A stretch of DNA of 48,552 nt from Rhodospirillaceae bacterium. Lineage in GTDB: Bacteria; Pseudomonadota; Alphaproteobacteria; Rhodospirillales; Casp-alpha2. Below the pieces are notes generated by a model, which saw nothing but the letters and a program-made list of their open reading frames with translations, ran no database searches and had not been told where the DNA came from. The stretch lies in contig PALN01000087.1 of NCBI GenBank assembly GCA_002706405.1, forward strand, positions 1 through 48,552, given 5' to 3'. The translations under genes were made by a program, and so were the position numbers. Shown in pieces: positions 40,701 through 48,552 of this stretch; the stretch's first letter is position 1, and every line of letters begins with the position of its first letter.

Positions 40701-42420
40701 CGCCCGCCCACCCGAAGACGCCGTCGATGAGCGCCCTGAAAGCCGCGTCAGCATTTGCCAAGTCTGGGCCGACAATGTCGCGGGCGACATCCTCCATCCA
40801 AGTGACAGACTTGAACCAGCCGGCCTTCTTTGCCCGCGCGGCCTTACCAAGGATAGCCCGGCTCTCCGCGGTTATACCGTCAATCAGAGCTTCGGTTTGG
40901 ACGCCGTTTAAGTCCTTTGCATTCTGCGAGGCCGACTTGATGTGCTCATTGACCAACTCTTCGCCATGCAGCTCGACCGCCCTGTCAAGGAGCTTGCCGA
41001 CGCCATCGTCGGTCAGGCTCAGGAAAAGTTCGTCTTCTAATGCCCGCCCATCGCGCCACGCGATAACTGTCCCACCGTTCGCGGTGAAGGCTGCCTCCAC
41101 CGCTGCTGTCGGCTTCTTGTCATCGTCCCTGACCACCGCCGCCCGGTATCCCAGCGCATGGAATGCGGCCGCGCGCGCAAAGGGCCGGTCGGAATCGCCG
41201 CCGCCAGAATCGACGAGGGCCGTTCCCTGAGCGGTGATGGCCTCGTGGCCGCTCGCGGTCCGATACTGATCGAGGCCGCGGATCAGGCCGACTTCACTCG
41301 CGCCTTCGCAGACAATGACGTTCGGCGCAAGAAAGGCGTCAGGGTGCGAGCGGATCGTAGTCTGAGTTCCGTCCGCCGTTCCGACCGCGCGGACATCGTG
41401 CTTATCGATCGCGCCACGCGCCACGAACAACTGATTCCCCGACAGCTCGCGCAACGCGACAGGTGAATGCGTCGTCATGAAGACTTGCAGCGGTGACGGT
41501 GTTTCCTTTGCGCCGAGAGAGCCGAGGAGCCGGATGATACGGTGCGGCTCCAACCCGTGCTCCAACTCGTCGATCAGGATGATGGAAGCTTGTGCCGCCG
41601 CCCTCCGTTGGAGGCCGGCGATGAGCAGCCGAGTCGAACCGATGCCCAGACCACGCAATGGTACGCCGTCTTCATCGTGCAGGGAGATTGTGCCGCCGCT
41701 GAACGATACGGAGTGCGCATCCAGCATGGCTTTGATGTGCTCGCCAATGGCGATGCCAAGCTCCTTCGCCGTGGCCGCGACGATGCCCAGCGTCTCCCCC
41801 AATTGACCCTGCGCCTGGTCGCCGAAGGCAGCGCGAGCATCACGGGCAGCTTTAGCCAAAGCCGCCGACGCATCGGCGCGTTCTTCCGACACGCGGTTCA
41901 GCACGGAGCCGCGCCGCCAGCCCAGATGGTAATCGGCCATCGCGCCAATTCGCGTGGGGGCAAGCCGAACGCGGTCGCCCCAACTCAGGTTTCGCGTCAG
42001 CCCCTGCACTTCGGCCCGCGCCGACACCAGCGCCCACGTCGGCTCTAGATCGCTGGCGACGGTGAGTTTCACCGTCAGGACTGTTTCGGCATCTTTTTCT
42101 GGTTCGTCCTCAATCGTGCCGGTGTCCGCATCAAATCCGCGGAGATACATGCCGTAAGCATCAAGATTCTTTAGATCGTCGTCGAGGTCTCCGAGAGTAA
42201 CCTCGATGGCAATCGGCGTCTCTACATCAAGCAGATGGAAATCCGCGTCAGTAAACTGGATGCTCCTGCGTGCGCCGAGGCAGAAATCAATCGCATCAAG
42301 GATCGATGACTTCCCGCTATCCCCGGGACCGATCAGGCAATTGATGCCGGGAGCAGGATACCAGGTCAGTGCCTTGATACCTCGAAAGTTCCTGATCTCT
42401 AACACCCGAACCCGTGCCAT
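40687..42420 (-). CDS. gajA: GajA-like OLD-family ATPase-TOPRIM nuclease (Gabija)
   Basis: 577 aa from ATG 42420 (AGGAGCAGG upstream); the length agrees with GajA. The ATPase domain has Walker A GPGDSGKSS (31-39), the signature-like GIGSTRLLIAGLQ, Walker B SIILIDELEHGLEP and the H-loop MTTHSPV. The TOPRIM domain has VIVCEGASEVG and VDSGGGDSD with the metal-binding acids. GajA is a nicking endonuclease inhibited by nucleotides and activated during phage infection. The gene is 25 bp downstream of an XRE-GTPase gene, which is not part of known Gabija loci. Confidence 0.87.
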   Translation of the reverse strand: MARVRVLEIRNFRGIKALTWYPAPGINCLIGPGDSGKSSILDAIDFCLGARRSIQFTDADFHLLDVETPIAIEVTLGDLDDDLKNLDAYGMYLRGFDADTGTIEDEPEKDAETVLTVKLTVASDLEPTWALVSARAEVQGLTRNLSWGDRVRLAPTRIGAMADYHLGWRRGSVLNRVSEERADASAALAKAARDARAAFGDQAQGQLGETLGIVAATAKELGIAIGEHIKAMLDAHSVSFSGGTISLHDEDGVPLRGLGIGSTRLLIAGLQRRAAAQASIILIDELEHGLEPHRIIRLLGSLGAKETPSPLQVFMTTHSPVALRELSGNQLFVARGAIDKHDVRAVGTADGTQTTIRSHPDAFLAPNVIVCEGASEVGLIRGLDQYRTASGHEAITAQGTALVDSGGGDSDRPFARAAAFHALGYRAAVVRDDDKKPTAAVEAAFTANGGTVIAWRDGRALEDELFLSLTDDGVGKLLDRAVELHGEELVNEHIKSASQNAKDLNGVQTEALIDGITAESRAILGKAARAKKAGWFKSVTWMEDVARDIVGPDLANADAAFRALIDGVFGWAGDAGQ

Positions 42421-42445
42421 AACCTGCTCCTGATTTTTCTTCGTG

Positions 42446-44644
42446 TCAGGCCGACATGCGGCCTTTGAACGGAATAATGTTACCGGGCGTGGGATCGGCT
42501 TCAGGTGCACTCTCCTCGACCAGCCTTACTAGAGGCGCAATTACCATCTGCTCCCATAGCCCGTTGATCATTTTCTCAAGGCGGTCTTTCAAGCTTGCCT
42601 CTTTGACGAACCAACTCTCCAGGTGTCCTGCTACGCGCATTTTGAACCCAGGACCGCGACCCCATTCCGAAGCGCATGCAGACCACACAGGCGATTGCGA
42701 TAGGGGTTCGCGATAAACCTCGAAGCCTCCGAGCTGGGCTGCTTCGAGGAAGGCGCGTTTCGATGCTGCCGCGCTCGCGGCAATCTGGTCGATTGAGCGG
42801 TTGGCTAATGCCAGGCCGTCGTCTGCCTTCAGCGACTTCAGGAATGCATCAAGGCCATTGAACCAGCTTTCGCTCCGCCGCTTCGCGTCCCTGGCAGCGC
42901 CGACGCCAATCAGATGCACCACGTTAAGGCCCGTGTAGTCTCCGCTCCGCCGAGTGGAGGCCCAGAGCGTCGAGGCGTACCTCACGCCCTTGATGGTGTT
43001 GATCGCATCCACATGCGCCAGTTGTTCTCGGGCACCTAGCCCCCGATTGCCTCTAAGAAAGGTGTTGAGCCTGTTGGCTACCTCCTCGATAGCGGCGTTC
43101 AACGCTTGTGCTTCATGGTTCTTGATGATGTCCCGCGAGGCGGCGCACAGGTCGAAGAGCCGCTCCTCGACCGCTTTCCGCATCCGGCTCAACTGCCCGA
43201 ACAAGTCGCTGCGGACCCTGGCGGCGTCGTCGGCCTCGACGTTGTAGAAAAGCATCGGGACGCCGGCGAGATCCTCGGCCGCAAGCTCAGATGAGACTTG
43301 CATCCGTTTGAACTCGTAGCCCTCCGCATCCGTCAGCGCCTGTTCGCCCATATCATCTTTCATCGCGCGTGCTTCCTCGGATCGAGGTAACGCCAGAACC
43401 GAGACCTTCCCGGTATCGAAGCGCTCAGAGAAGGTCTGGCGCATATGCTGAAGCAGCACGCGCGTACTGGTCCCCGGTGCGTCGTTGAAACGCGAGCAGA
43501 AGATAATCGCAGTCCTAGGGTCCTTCAGCCGATGGTCTAAATCCTCGCGAACGGCCACGTCATCGACGCCCTTGGTATCGATAACCGTGATGTCCAGTTC
43601 GCCGAACGCCCGCCCGAAGTTCGGGATGAGCAGGTCGATGCTCTTGGGCAGCGGCACGTCTTTCAGGCGGCCGTTATTGACTGCCTTGAATGTTTCGGTC
43701 ACCCATTCCATTGGATGCTTGCGGGTTGAGCTGTCGTACCAGAGTTCTCGCCGCGTCCGGTCGTCGAGATTTATCAAGGTGAGGATGCGGGTCCGAAACT
43801 CGTCCTCGCTACTGCTGGACTTGGCCAAGTCGCCCACGGGGTCGTGATAAACGATCTTCCCATCGACCGTCTCCCGCTTGCGTCCAAGCCCAGACATATT
43901 ACGGATGGCGCGCTCCGCTTCCCGGCTGACGCCGACGGTTTCTCCCGCCTCACGCTGTTTGCTCGCGTGAACAGCCCACTTTGCGGCACAAAAGTCCGAC
44001 ACAAGTTCCCGCATCTCTACATCGCTCATGGGCAGCAGGGAGATACCGAACTCAGGGCCACTCTTGACGTGCACCTCGCAGATCGTGGTGCCACCGGCAC
44101 CGGTTTCCAGCACCGGCCGATTGATTGTTTTGTCGGTGAGGGACGGGGGCACGAGCAGATCGAAGATGAAACTGATGGCTGTGGACTTGCCGACACCCAT
44201 GTCTCCGACGAAAGCTATATTGTGATTGAGCCGCCCTAGAAAGCTCGCCGCGCGGAGGAGTGATTCCCGCTGTCGTTCGATTTGACGGCGCAGTGGCCAC
44301 GGGTGCTCGTCATCCGCAAGGAAGGTCCCGATTTCGTCGAGTGTCTCTTCGGTGATCTCAAGGCACGCGCGTTCTGGGTTCCAGAAGGATGGCGGCTCGA
44401 TGTGCTGCCAATCCCGACCGATGTACTCCCTGAATGCTTTGGCTTTCGGGGTGCCGAGCGCGTCAAGAGCCTCCAGCACCCGATCGACATCCGCGCTTGC
44501 AAAAACTTCGCCCTTTTCAATGCGCGAAACCCTGCTTTGGTCGAGTCCGGTTCTTTCTGCCAATACGGCCTGTGTGAGATTGGCTTCGGCGCGCAGGCGT
44601 GCGATTGCCGTACCAATCTTCTGCGTCGGGGTGTATTCGGTCAT
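42446..44644 (-). CDS. XRE DNA-binding domain fused to a dynamin-like GTPase
   Basis: 732 aa; ATG 44644 has GGAGGTG at ideal spacing (the frame is open to 44734). Residues 8-65 form an XRE helix-turn-helix (IGTAIARLRAEANLTQAVLA ... DQSRVSRIEKG). A P-loop follows at 147-154 (GDMGVGKS), then GGTTICEV (switch-like Thr) and DTKG (356-359), the G1, G2 and G3 motifs of large dynamin-type GTPases. The last ~250 residues are helical (NAAIEEVANRLNTFLRG) as in dynamin stalks. I know of no described family with this fusion. First gene of the operon with the Gabija-like pair. Confidence 0.8.
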   Translation of the reverse strand: MTEYTPTQKIGTAIARLRAEANLTQAVLAERTGLDQSRVSRIEKGEVFASADVDRVLEALDALGTPKAKAFREYIGRDWQHIEPPSFWNPERACLEITEETLDEIGTFLADDEHPWPLRRQIERQRESLLRAASFLGRLNHNIAFVGDMGVGKSTAISFIFDLLVPPSLTDKTINRPVLETGAGGTTICEVHVKSGPEFGISLLPMSDVEMRELVSDFCAAKWAVHASKQREAGETVGVSREAERAIRNMSGLGRKRETVDGKIVYHDPVGDLAKSSSSEDEFRTRILTLINLDDRTRRELWYDSSTRKHPMEWVTETFKAVNNGRLKDVPLPKSIDLLIPNFGRAFGELDITVIDTKGVDDVAVREDLDHRLKDPRTAIIFCSRFNDAPGTSTRVLLQHMRQTFSERFDTGKVSVLALPRSEEARAMKDDMGEQALTDAEGYEFKRMQVSSELAAEDLAGVPMLFYNVEADDAARVRSDLFGQLSRMRKAVEERLFDLCAASRDIIKNHEAQALNAAIEEVANRLNTFLRGNRGLGAREQLAHVDAINTIKGVRYASTLWASTRRSGDYTGLNVVHLIGVGAARDAKRRSESWFNGLDAFLKSLKADDGLALANRSIDQIAASAAASKRAFLEAAQLGGFEVYREPLSQSPVWSACASEWGRGPGFKMRVAGHLESWFVKEASLKDRLEKMINGLWEQMVIAPLVRLVEESAPEADPTPGNIIPFKGRMSA

Positions 44645-44666
44645 TTTCACCTCCAAGAAATAATGT

Positions 44667-44703
44667 ATGCGGCATATATGCTGCATGAACACAAATATGT
44701 CAA
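44667..44703 (-). promoter_or_regulatory. Promoter and palindromic operator of the XRE-GTPase/Gabija operon
   Basis: Minus strand: TTGACA (44703-44698), a 17-bp spacer and CATATA (44680-44675). ATGCGGCATATATGCTGCAT (44667-44686) is a near-perfect palindrome (18 of 20 symmetric) over the -10. The XRE domain of the first gene is the obvious candidate repressor. Confidence 0.65.
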
Positions 44704-44708
44704 GTCGG

Positions 44709-44760
44709 AGGGGAAAGCCTTCCCCTGCCTGCAACCGCCTCCGGCGCTTTCCGTCACCCC
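44709..44760 (+). repeat. 52-bp direct repeat, copy 2
   Basis: 50 of 52 bases equal to 39147-39198, same orientation. It starts 5 bp beyond the -35 of the XRE-GTPase/Gabija operon. Downstream, 44761-44996 contains no recognisable gene. Confidence 0.85.
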
Positions 44761-44996
44761 ATCAAGCGGGATTCCACCCCGCAACGCCGCGCTTCCGCCT
44801 CTATCTCATGGAATGTGAATGGCGCTTCAACTGCCGCCTGACAAGCGATCTGTTGGAGGCGCTACTGCAATGGGCGAATATGTGTTCAGTCCGGGCATAT
44901 CCACGTCAGCCTATGGGGAAAAGTGCACCTCGCCACAGGCGACTGGTTGCCAAATTCGTCCAAAATAGACAGAATAGCCAAAACTGGACGGTCGCC

Positions 44997-45116
44997 ATGA
45001 AAACCATGTCTGCGAAGGACGCGAAGAACGGCTTCGGCCGATTGATCGACATCGCACGCGCGGAGCCAGTCACCATAGAGAAACATGGTCGCGCAGTTGT
45101 CGTGGTACGGAACTGA
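44997..45116 (+). pseudogene. Truncated Phd/YefM-type antitoxin
   Basis: 39 aa: MKTMSAKDAKNGFGRLIDIA ... HGRAVVVVRN, then stop. It matches the first half of Phd-family antitoxins (about 80 aa) and breaks off after the third strand, where the toxin-binding C terminus should begin. No toxin gene follows; instead a fragment of another gene starts at once. Confidence 0.75.
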
Positions 45117-45121
45117 CCCGT

Positions 45122-45688
45122 CATACCTTAGCTGACATCTTGAAGCGGTCGGGCCGTCTCAGCGAGTTCAAGGTCAACCCACAGGCTTTCATGGTTGCGG
45201 TCGCCAAGGAAATTTCGAGGGCGCTCCATGACCTCATGCTGGAAGGAATCAAGTACGAAAAGGTTGCCGGACAACACTGGGAAATGAGCCGGATTGAACA
45301 GGATGCGGAAGAAGGCATCATCCGCTACCTGAGCAACCTTTACGAGGTGCAGAACCGCGCCAAGTGCCTTTTTGACGCGATCGAGTATGAGTCGGAGGTG
45401 GAAAAGCAGTTTGCCCGCGACCTCGACAGCAACGAGAACGTCAAGCTGTTCGTCAAGTTGCCGTCATGGTTCAAGATCGACACGCCAATCGGACCGTACA
45501 ACCCCGATTGGGCGTTTGTGACTGAACGGGATGAGAAGCTCTACTTCGTGCGCGAAACTAAGAGCACGCTCGATTCCGAAGAACGGCGCACAAAGGAAAA
45601 CCAAAAGATCGCCTGCGGACGCAAACACTTCGGTACGCTCGGCGTGGACTATGACGTCGTGACCTCTCTGGCGGAGGTGCAAATATGA
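45122..45688 (+). pseudogene. C-terminal fragment of a type III restriction enzyme Res subunit
   Basis: About 185 residues. The block LKRSGRLSEFKVNPQAFM, followed by KEISRALHD, and later FVKLPSWFKIDTPIGPYNPD, is typical of the nuclease end of EcoP15I-like Res proteins. The PD-(D/E)xK site is intact (PDWAFV, RETKST), but the helicase part (about 700 residues) is missing. The frame opens at TTG 45140 with no ribosome site. The junction with the antitoxin remnant suggests a deletion. Confidence 0.75.
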
Positions 45689-45803
45689 GGTGGGACTTCC
45701 ACCTCGATGGCAGAAAGGGAGTTGACCCTGTCCCTGAGAATACGTCCATTGAGAATGAGAGATTCTGGCAAATTCGAAGCGTTTGAGATTGGAGGAATTT
45801 GCC

Positions 45804-45866
45804 ATGAAGACGTCGAAGTTCACAGGTGAGCAGATCGCCTTCGCGCTGCGTGTACAGAGACGGTAA
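45804..45866 (+). pseudogene. IS3-type transposase OrfA start, truncated
   Basis: GGAGGAATTTGCC precedes MKTSKFTGEQIAFALRVQRR and a stop. MKxSKFTxEQIAFALR is the start of many IS3-group OrfA proteins. It is interrupted after 16 codons by the end of another element (45900-46233). Upstream 45689-45803 is probably the left end of the same IS. Confidence 0.75.
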
Positions 45867-45899
45867 TCACCTGACACCTGCCGCTCCGGCGGGGTCAGT

Positions 45900-46233
45900 T
45901 TAAGCGGCCTTTGGCTTCGTTTCTTCCTTTCCGTTTTGCCCTTGGGCAGGCCCGCGATGAAGACGGCGGTGGGCGTCCTGCCGTTCATCTTGCGGCCTTG
46001 GTCGGGACGCTTAGTGTTGTAGGTGACGAGGTAGGCGTCCAGGTCGGCCTGTATCTCGTGTTGCCCTCGTAGAACTTGGTCCGGCCCATGACGCGGAAGT
46101 GCTCGTCGAGGAGCGTGCGGTGCAGGCGCTCGACATAGCCGTTGGACTGCGGGCGGCGCACCTTCGTGGTGCGGTGCTCGATCTCTTCGAGTTGCAGGAA
46201 CAGCTCGTAGGGATGGCGGTCGGGCCGGCCGCA
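45900..46233 (-). pseudogene. IS481-type transposase, C-terminal remnant with frameshifts
   Basis: In successive frames the reverse strand reads SNGYVERLHRTLLDEHFRVM, then EIQADLDAYLVTYNTKRPDQ and GRKMNGRTPTAVF, and ends EETKPKAA. This is the C-terminal third of an IS481-family transposase with two frameshifts (near 46070 and 45940) and no N terminus. It interrupts the IS3 OrfA remnant. Confidence 0.75.
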
Positions 46234-46285
46234 ATATTCCCGTTAACTTACGGAGGCGGGGAGGCGACGTCCCCAGCGATTTTTC

Positions 46286-47455
46286 TCAGAGGCCAAAGGC
46301 GTTCCCGATCACGGTCCCCACCTGCTCCGTCGTTTGCCGTAGCGGATCGGCGGCGAGGTGAGCATAGACGGCGGTGGCCTGCGGTGTTCGATGTCCAAGC
46401 AGGCCGCCGATAATCGGCAGGGAGCCACCGACGCTGATGCCCATGGAGGCGAAGGTATGCCGCAGATCGTGAATGCGGACATCTGAAAGGCCGGCCCGCG
46501 AGCGGATCCGGCGCCAGGGGCGCTGCAGATCGGTGATATGTTGGTTCTCCTTCATGCCGACGAAGACGTAAGGATTTTCGTCGACGCGTTCGATGCTCTC
46601 CAATATTCGGCTCGCCGCCTGGCTCAGGGGGATCGCCTTGGCGCCATGCCGATCCGACTTGTGCTCCTTGAGCAGGATAAGGCCGTTCGCAAGATCGACC
46701 TCTTCCCATTTCAGTTTCTGGATTTCGCTGAGGCGGGCGCCCGTGAGCACCAGCAGGCGATAGGCGGCGCCCACGGTCCGGCTGATGGTGCCGTCCTGTT
46801 CCGCGAGGTCGAGAGTGATCGCCAGTTTCTTCAGTTCCTCCATGGAGAGGAAGCGCTGCCGGCGCGTCTCGCGGAACGGCCGGACACCAGTCGTCGGATC
46901 GACATGGGGCTCGACGAGACCCCAGATCCGCGCGCGGCCATACATGGCCTTGAGCAGCCCCAGAACCCGGTTGGCGTTGTAGCGGGTCTCCTTGAGGCTT
47001 TGATGGAGACGATCCACGTCCGAGTGGCGCAGCTCATGGATGCTGCGCCGGCCCAAGGCCGGAATGATGAACCGGTCGAGCAGCCATTGGTGGGCCTTGA
47101 TGGTGCTTTCCTTGCACCGGCCCTCGCAGTGATCGCTCATATAACGGTCGGCGAGGTCCTTGATGGTCATGGCCGACCGGCCCTCGTCCCGGTCCTGGCG
47201 GGGATCGCTGCCGCGGGAAACGGCGCTCAATTGCTGGCGTGCTTCCGTCCGCGCCTCCTCCAGGGTCATGACCCCGTACCGCCCGAGGGTCACCCGCCGG
47301 CTGCGGCCATGCCGATTGCGATACTGGATCACGAACGATTTCACGCCCGACGGCTTGATGCGCACGCCGAAGCCGGGAAGGGAGGAATCCCAGAGAACCA
47401 CCTCCTTGACTGTGGCGCTGGTCTGGTCGATGTCGCGTTTCGTGAGTCTGGCCAT
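46286..47455 (-). CDS. int: Tyrosine recombinase (integrase) of the island
   Basis: 389 aa. An N-terminal arm-binding domain (DSSLPGFGVRIKPSG, DUF4102-like) and a core-binding domain precede the catalytic domain: R241 in TGARLSEI, a Lys near 264-273, H329-R332 in HDLRHTFAS, H355 in LLGHRTPQAT and the nucleophile Y364. All catalytic residues are present. It lies 160 bp from a 3' fragment of tRNA-fMet, the expected attachment site, with its promoter facing that site. Confidence 0.93.
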   Translation of the reverse strand: MARLTKRDIDQTSATVKEVVLWDSSLPGFGVRIKPSGVKSFVIQYRNRHGRSRRVTLGRYGVMTLEEARTEARQQLSAVSRGSDPRQDRDEGRSAMTIKDLADRYMSDHCEGRCKESTIKAHQWLLDRFIIPALGRRSIHELRHSDVDRLHQSLKETRYNANRVLGLLKAMYGRARIWGLVEPHVDPTTGVRPFRETRRQRFLSMEELKKLAITLDLAEQDGTISRTVGAAYRLLVLTGARLSEIQKLKWEEVDLANGLILLKEHKSDRHGAKAIPLSQAASRILESIERVDENPYVFVGMKENQHITDLQRPWRRIRSRAGLSDVRIHDLRHTFASMGISVGGSLPIIGGLLGHRTPQATAVYAHLAADPLRQTTEQVGTVIGNAFGL

Positions 47456-47574
47456 GATTGCGGCTCCGGTAAGCGTGAGGTAAGATCATGCTTACCCATT
47501 CGAGCCATGGTGGGTAATCGAAGTCAACGATAAATTTTATATAAAATGTTTTAAAACAATATATTACAAACAAT

Positions 47575-47615
47575 AGCAATGCCGGACAATGCGGAGCAGG
47601 GTATGAGTCATCAAA

Positions 47616-47619
<4 letters not shown>
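47575..47619 (+). repeat. 45-bp inverted repeat, right arm
   Basis: Counterpart of 34579-34623 on the opposite strand (43 of 45). It contains ATGAGT-N6-ACTCAT and runs into the tRNA-fMet fragment by 4 bases. Confidence 0.8.
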
Positions 47620-47661
<42 letters not shown>

Positions 47662-47669
47662 CATATTTA

Positions 47670-47701
47670 ACGCCTTAGCCCGAAACGGCTAAGGCGTTTT
47701 T
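47670..47701 (+). terminator. Terminator of the original tRNA-fMet gene
   Basis: Perfect 11-bp stem ACGCCTTAGCC / GGCTAAGGCGT with loop CGAAAC, then TTTTTC. Marks the start of host DNA. From 47702 to 47935 there is no gene. Confidence 0.88.
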
Positions 47702-47935
47702 CGTGTCCGAGGAAGCAATGCGGAAACAAGTGCCGTCATCCTGGCATTTGTTTTTCCAGGCCCAGGTTTTCAATCATTCCCTTAGTTGATTTGAGCCAGT
47801 GCGGTAAATCCGGAATGGACGTAGCGCTATCGCGATTCGAATTTCTGAAGCCCTGCCCCTCTTCAACCAATGAAAGCCCCCGTAACCATTAGGTTCGGGT
47901 TTTTTGGTCGGTCCGCGGTTGCTAAAACCCAACGA

Positions 47936-48552
47936 TCAGCCGCTGTTCCTCAGCCCGGCGGAGATTCCGTTGATCGTCAGCAGCAATCCCCGCAGGACCT
48001 TTGGGTCCTTTGATCCGGCACGGTGCTCGCGCAGGAGATTTACCTGCAGGTGATTGAGCGGATCGATATAGGGGAAGCGGTTCTCGATGGAGCGGGCGAG
48101 CAGGGGGTTGTCCGCCAGCAGGCCCTTGCTTTCGGTGATCTCGAATAAGGCGTCGATCGTCGCGGCGCGCTCCGCCCGGATGCGGGTGAAAATGTCCGCG
48201 CGGAGGGTCGCGTCGGGCACCAGGTCGGCATATCGCGAGGCGATGGCCATGCTCGACTTGGCCAGGACCATATCCATGTTGGACAGCAGGGTCTTGAAGA
48301 ACGGCCATTCCCGGTACATGCGGCGCAGCAGCTGGGTGTTGTTTCCCGGGGCTTCGTTCTTCCAGGCCGCAATCGCGGCGCCGAAACCGTACCAGCCGGG
48401 CAGCATGACCCGGCATTGCGACCAGCTGAAGACCCAGGGAATGGCCCGAAGGTCGGCGATCTTGCCGGTCTGTTTGCGCGACGCGGGGCGCGAGCCGATG
48501 TTGAGGGTCGAAATCTCGTCGATCACGGTCGAGGCGCGGAAATAGGCGTCGA
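47936..48552 (-). CDS. ppc: Phosphoenolpyruvate carboxylase, C-terminal end (5' end outside window)
   Basis: About 205 residues enter from the right edge: [20 protein letters not shown], then ASRKQ and [13 protein letters not shown]-type [19 protein letters not shown], which is the highly conserved catalytic C-terminal part of PEP carboxylase. It ends in the usual [10 protein letters not shown]. The enzyme carboxylates PEP to oxaloacetate to refill the TCA cycle. It is a core chromosomal gene and confirms that this side of the attachment site is host DNA. Confidence 0.93.
   Translation of the reverse strand, partial: DAYFRASTVIDEISTLNIGSRPASRKQTGKIADLRAIPWVFSWSQCRVMLPGWYGFGAAIAAWKNEAPGNNTQLLRRMYREWPFFKTLLSNMDMVLAKSSMAIASRYADLVPDATLRADIFTRIRAERAATIDALFEITESKGLLADNPLLARSIENRFPYIDPLNHLQVNLLREHRAGSKDPKVLRGLLLTINGISAGLRNSG

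Noticed and set aside
45722-45752. TTGACCCT with a 19-bp spacer resembling a CueR site
   Set aside because: The GGAGGC half site and dyad are missing; the sequence lies in the end of an IS3 remnant.
45464-46234. 257-codon minus-strand frame as an intact gene
   Set aside because: Only its N-terminal half corresponds to an IS481 transposase, and that in two or more frames; the rest is antisense to the Res fragment.

Overview
The window reads as part of a genomic island in an alphaproteobacterium, probably a Rhodospirillales-like or marine lineage. I infer this from codon usage and gene style only; there is no rRNA or other marker gene, so the taxonomic call is weak. The right end is anchored: a tyrosine recombinase (46286-47455) lies next to the 3' portion of an initiator tRNA-fMet gene (47616-47660). 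That fragment keeps its own terminator and is followed by host DNA carrying the C-terminal end of PEP carboxylase (47936-48552). No intact tRNA is visible further left, so the other island boundary is probably outside the window.

Region 1 (1-23.6 kb) is a metal, mainly copper, homeostasis cluster. It starts with the tail of an NhaA antiporter. Three promoters share the CueR architecture (TTGACC, 19-bp spacer, -10) and precede, in order, a lipoprotein plus His-rich APC permease; a Cu+ P-type ATPase, CueR-type regulator and cytochrome c operon; and a SHOCT membrane protein. Then come a periplasmic cupredoxin, a PcoA/CopA-type multicopper oxidase with a Met-rich insert, CopB, a second (Tat-exported) multicopper oxidase and a TVP38/TMEM64 membrane protein. 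An OmpR-type two-component system faces a porin and a small protein made of a tandem duplication. A CzcCBA-type RND efflux operon ends the region with a second copy of the lipoprotein family that opened it. Together they would export cytoplasmic Cu+, oxidise and sequester periplasmic copper, and pump divalent metal across the outer membrane.

Region 2 (23.6-34.5 kb) is an accessory and mobilisation segment, GC-rich from about 24.6 to 33.4 kb. It holds an XRE-like regulator diverging from a PcfJ-like protein, two exported proteins with Gly-rich tails and a shared 41-bp upstream element, a HipBA toxin-antitoxin pair with two matching operators, and a block of DNA-transfer genes: ParA/TraL-like ATPase, small DNA-binding proteins, a divergent relaxase, a ribbon-helix-helix protein and an excisionase. 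A 17-bp operator-like motif links the XRE regulator, the PcfJ-like gene and the unknown gene at 33482-34411.

Region 3 (34.5-47.6 kb) is a defence island flanked by a 45-bp inverted repeat. It contains two tightly overlapping operons, each preceded by the same 52-bp sequence. One encodes an unknown 191-aa protein, a QueC/QatC-like enzyme, an XRE-ImmA/IrrE metallopeptidase and a PIN nuclease; this is the best candidate for an undescribed system. The other encodes an XRE-dynamin-like GTPase fusion and a Gabija-like GajA/GajB pair. Debris follows: a truncated Phd antitoxin, a truncated type III restriction subunit, and IS3 and IS481 remnants.

All assignments are from reading the sequence; no database search was run.
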